DNA of 64,000 bases from Takakia lepidozioides (taxonomy: Eukaryota; Streptophyta; Takakiopsida; Takakiales; Takakiaceae): NCBI GenBank assembly GCA_030704615.1, contig CM060732.1, positions 35,879,053 through 35,943,052 of the forward strand, written 5' to 3'. Both the position numbers and the translations under genes were made by a program. The notes under the pieces are model-generated. The model made no database searches and was not told where the DNA came from. It saw nothing but the letters and a program-made list of their open reading frames with translations. Position 1 is the stretch's first letter, and every line of letters begins with the position of its first letter. Of the stretch, positions 61,501-64,000 are shown piece after piece.

Positions 61501-61711
61501 TTATCCAGGCGAAATCGAGGCATGCCAGCAGGTTGCCCGCCAAAGTGGCATCTTGCTTGACCCAATCTACACTCTTGCTGGCTGGGAAGCTGCTGAAGAA
61601 ATCTGCCAAGAGTCCCTTGGGGAGTCTGGTGGAAGTGTAGCAATGCTTCATACAGGTGGAACGTTGGGGTTGTTTGGACTAGCCCAGAGATATCCTCACC
61701 ATTTCACTTGA
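58552..61711 (+). CDS. DCD: D-cysteine desulfhydrase-like PLP enzyme
   Basis: Six exons in phase: 58552-58842, 59052-59094, 59397-59753, 60592-60721, 60980-61147 and 61489-61711 (TGA 61709-61711), giving 403 residues. The fold is the pyridoxal-phosphate family shared by D-cysteine desulfhydrase and ACC deaminase. The cofactor lysine is in MGGNKLRKLD (Lys78). TCGGCQSGHTAAVA follows, and later VNEGAGDAL, VVDCGTGTTAVGLALG, LLDPIYTLAGWEAA and MLHTGGTLGLFGLAQRY. The enzyme is expected to split D-cysteine into pyruvate, H2S and ammonia. It most resembles the second plant desulfhydrase type. The N-terminal exon may be incomplete: a targeting peptide could lie on an upstream exon I did not find. Intron 3 is 838 bp and holds a LINE fragment. 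Confidence 0.9.
59904..60260 (+). mobile_element. LINE-like fragment in intron 3 of the desulfhydrase gene
   Basis: The plus-strand translation has LKGLPTLSTRLSRAGSLLFN, then CQCPMCRQPEDKSHFLTKC, the C-x2-C ... H-x4-C pattern common at the ends of non-LTR retrotransposon proteins. EALALLGLTAGQITQQF follows in another frame. It is short and broken. Confidence 0.5.
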
Positions 61712-62182
61712 AAGACCTGGTGGTCTGGAGATGCAGTGCTCTTGGTTAGCCCCTAAAGGCCTACAGCTTTTTTCGTCCTTGGATGCAGAATCTGCATCTC
61801 TGGCCACCTTTTTATTCACAACTGAAAACTGTTCCAAACGGAAGAAAAAAATTCTTATAACCTTTTAGGGAGAATGAAAATTTTCTGCAACCTTTGCAGA
61901 ACAGTAACAAATATTATCGAAATTCTCAAATGGCTCTCCCCATTTGGTTCAAATTCCATTATAGGAATATACCTCATGATGTTGGCAACCTTTTCCTAAT
62001 TTTCAGATGTTTTGGACAAGATTCAGTTTGGGTATATCTCCTTTGTAGTTGTCCGGAGAACGGTACAGTCTACAACTTTTCACCGCCACGCCTGCAAAGT
62101 TAATGGGTATACATCTAATATTTCAATGCCAACTATTCTTTAATAATAGGGGCTTCAATGCCCTTGTGGGATGCGCCTGTGG
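61712..62182. other. 3' flank of the desulfhydrase gene
   Basis: The DNA is AT-rich and probably includes the 3' untranslated region. No gene is seen. Confidence 0.5.
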
Positions 62183-62387
62183 GCCCCACCAGTATGCGAC
62201 ATAATTGAACTAAGAAAAGTTAAACCCCAAAAATAATTACAAATATGTAGGCCCCACCAGTATGCGACATAATTGAACTAAGAAAAGTTAAACCCCAAAA
62301 ATAATTACAAATATGTAGGCCCCACCAGTATGCGACATAATTGAACTAAGAAAAGTTAAACCCCAAAAATAATTACAAATATGTAGA
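62183..62387 (+). repeat. 68-bp tandem repeat, three copies
   Basis: The phrase AGTATGCGACATAATTGAAC, followed by AAAAGTTAAACCCC and ATATGTAGGCCCCACC, starts at 62191, 62259 and 62327. The three copies are practically identical, so the expansion is recent. The last copy ends before the GGCCCCACC part. Confidence 0.93.
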
Positions 62388-62613
62388 GCAGTTTCATTAT
62401 TTCTAGAGTGGTCCAGGAATTACTGTGGCCTAGGAATTAGAGTGGGGCGCCTATGCGGGAAGGCCACGTGTATTAAGGAATGAGATGAGGGGTCCAAAAA
62501 AAGAAGGGAGGAATTGGCTAAATTTAGAATAGGGAGTCTTGTAGGGTTGACATGTGTCCAGGGCCTTCTAGAAGGTCCGAGGGTCGGTGGGCTTATAGAA
62601 GGGTCCCACCGCC

Positions 62614-62640
62614 CGGAGAGGCTATATAAGGGAACCCCCC
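62614..62640 (+). promoter_or_regulatory. TATA-like core promoter candidate
   Basis: CTATATAAGGG at 62622-62632 follows a GC-rich stretch and precedes a CTTACTACCTATTA-type leader. No convincing plus-strand gene follows, so it may be an LTR or transposon promoter, or chance. Confidence 0.3.
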
Positions 62641-62739
62641 TCTTACTACCTATTAACTTACTACCTACTGAATTAGTAAATACTGGGCTATGCAAAGGCA
62701 GGGCCCCCAAAATAAACAGCAATCAGCAAACATGAATCA

Positions 62740-63620
62740 ATTAATTAATAGAAGTGTGAATATGTACATACGCCCTAATTTCAGATATCCCATTTGTTAT
62801 GTCGTATCGCGTCAAAATTGGGTATGCTTGAGGGTCAAATTTCTCCATGGGGGTATCCGAGTGCCATGTACCGGTGGGGCGTACCCAATGGGGTCTGAGA
62901 CCAAGTACGGTCTCACGATTATCCGCGACAGCTCCGTCGACATCTCTTGTACCTCTTCATGGGACTCTTCATCACTTGAGTCATCCTCACTGGATGACAG
63001 AGTTTCAACGACAGGCTTTGGTCTGCTGGGACGGACCTGCTTGCAATTCTTTGCTTGTCACTCTCAAACCCCGTGGACAGTCAACAGTGGCACTGGCCGA
63101 CCTGTGGCTTCTGTGCTCTACATTCTTTTTGGCGCCATCACTGAGCTTCATTTTCTTCAATGGTACATTGCGCCCAAGGCCCAGTAGACCTACTTAATTA
63201 TGATAACACTGCCAACGAAGCGACGGCAGATGCACCTCTCAACTTTAACATGATTGCTTTAGCAGCCTTAGAAGAACTTGGCTTGGGCCAAGGATTAAAG
63301 TTGTCAGGGACGAGACTTTTGCATCCTCCATCAAGGACATGCCGGTTTAGAGTCTCTTTGTCCTTGACAATATCAGGGCAAAGGGGCACTGAAAACGATC
63401 ATTTGGCCACGACTCTTTCTCCTCGGCTACGTGCAAGTCCAAAAATGCTTCTACTATTTTAGCATCGTACTCATTTGGCTCATACCAGTACCTTCTCTTA
63501 GGTTTACTGCGGGGGGCATGCACATATCGCACCCAATCGGCTCTACCATTTGGACAAGCTTCTTCCATGGCTGCAACATCAGCATGAAGAGTGTCAGGGA
63601 CGGTATGCTCGAAGCAAATG
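62740..63620 (-). pseudogene. Broken minus-strand gene with zinc-finger-like and acidic segments
   Basis: On the minus strand an ATG at 63568 opens ADWVRYVHAPRSKPKRRYW and EAFLDLHVAEEKESWPNDRF. After a frame break near 63395 it continues as CPDIVKDKETLNRHVLDGGC, a Cys/His arrangement like an aberrant C2H2 finger. Further on, at about 63000-62800, another frame gives RPKPVVETLSSSEDDSSDEE and MSTELSRIIVRPYLVSDPIG with no stop for over 80 codons. Composition is coding-like throughout, but frames change at least twice. I do not recognise the family. A DNA-transposon-derived protein is possible. The 5' side may lie toward 63660-64000. Confidence 0.4.
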
Positions 63621-64000
63621 AAGAAGCGGAAATGAAAAAGGTAATGAAGGTTTCAAGGTGAAGAAGGAAGATGAAGTTTATACCTTCAGATCGCACGACG
63701 ACAACAACGGCAACACGACCTTTGACGAAAGGGCGGGACCTTTGCTTCTCAGTCGGGAAGCCTGTACACATGAATCGTCGCACTACTATCAAAGAAGCAC
63801 AAACCGCGAACCGCAACACACAACATGCAGATACTTCCGGTTGTTAGCAAAGAGCTACATACTTCCATTCAAGTTTGCACTGTAAACTCAATGTAAACAC
63901 GGACGTCTTCTGTGCCTTCATATAGTCCCATGAATAGGCGAACAACAAAGCAAGAATAGTAGAAGCATATGAACAAAGGAGGCTGTGGCTTGAAACGATG
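63621..64000. other. Window end
   Basis: Short frames on both strands without recognised domains. It may hold the 5' region of the minus-strand broken gene. Confidence 0.4.

Overview
This is nuclear DNA of a land plant or close relative. It carries two spliced host genes with GT-AG introns of about 100 to 850 bases, set in a dense bed of decayed transposons (LINE, Ty1/copia, three Ty3/gypsy lineages, a Mutator-like transposase, SINE-like retroposons and small inverted-repeat elements). The reductase gene is plant-like and the desulfhydrase matches plant D-cysteine desulfhydrase. Nothing fixes the species. A seed-free plant is my guess, from the transposon mix only. No organellar genes, tRNA genes, rRNA genes or CRISPR array were seen.

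Layout. 1-9400: end of a copia element, LINE fragments (one pair in opposite orientations), a 639-bp Mutator-type MITE, then a long broken LINE. 9400-15000: AT-rich DNA with microsatellites and SINE copies. 14998-21957: a nearly complete chromovirus (Ty3/gypsy with chromodomain) with two LTRs, primer site and a perfect 5-bp target duplication. 21963-25070: SINE-like sequence, degenerate repeats and an 890-bp fold-back element. 25072-34367: a broken Mutator-like transposase gene (minus) head to head with a broken spliced gene (plus) that has a ParB/sulfiredoxin-like motif. The first intron of the plus gene is filled by a 116-bp satellite in which nearly every unit holds a 34-nt hairpin. 34368-37250: strand-asymmetric DNA and unrecognised reading frames. 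37255-42775: pieces of three gypsy elements, one ending in a PHD-finger-like domain. 42800-50850: repeats, a second MITE copy, another inverted-repeat element, SINE pieces. 50859-56593: intact NADPH-cytochrome P450 reductase gene (18 exons, 715 codons). 58552-61711: intact D-cysteine desulfhydrase-like gene (6 exons, 403 codons). 61712-64000: a 68-bp tandem repeat, a TATA-like site and a broken minus-strand gene.

The two intact host genes lie in the same direction about 2 kb apart, with no visible functional link. The other reading frames are mobile-element remains, many interrupted by single in-frame stops. The most unusual parts are the head-to-head transposase/ParB-like pair with its hairpin satellite and the gypsy element with the PHD-like tail.
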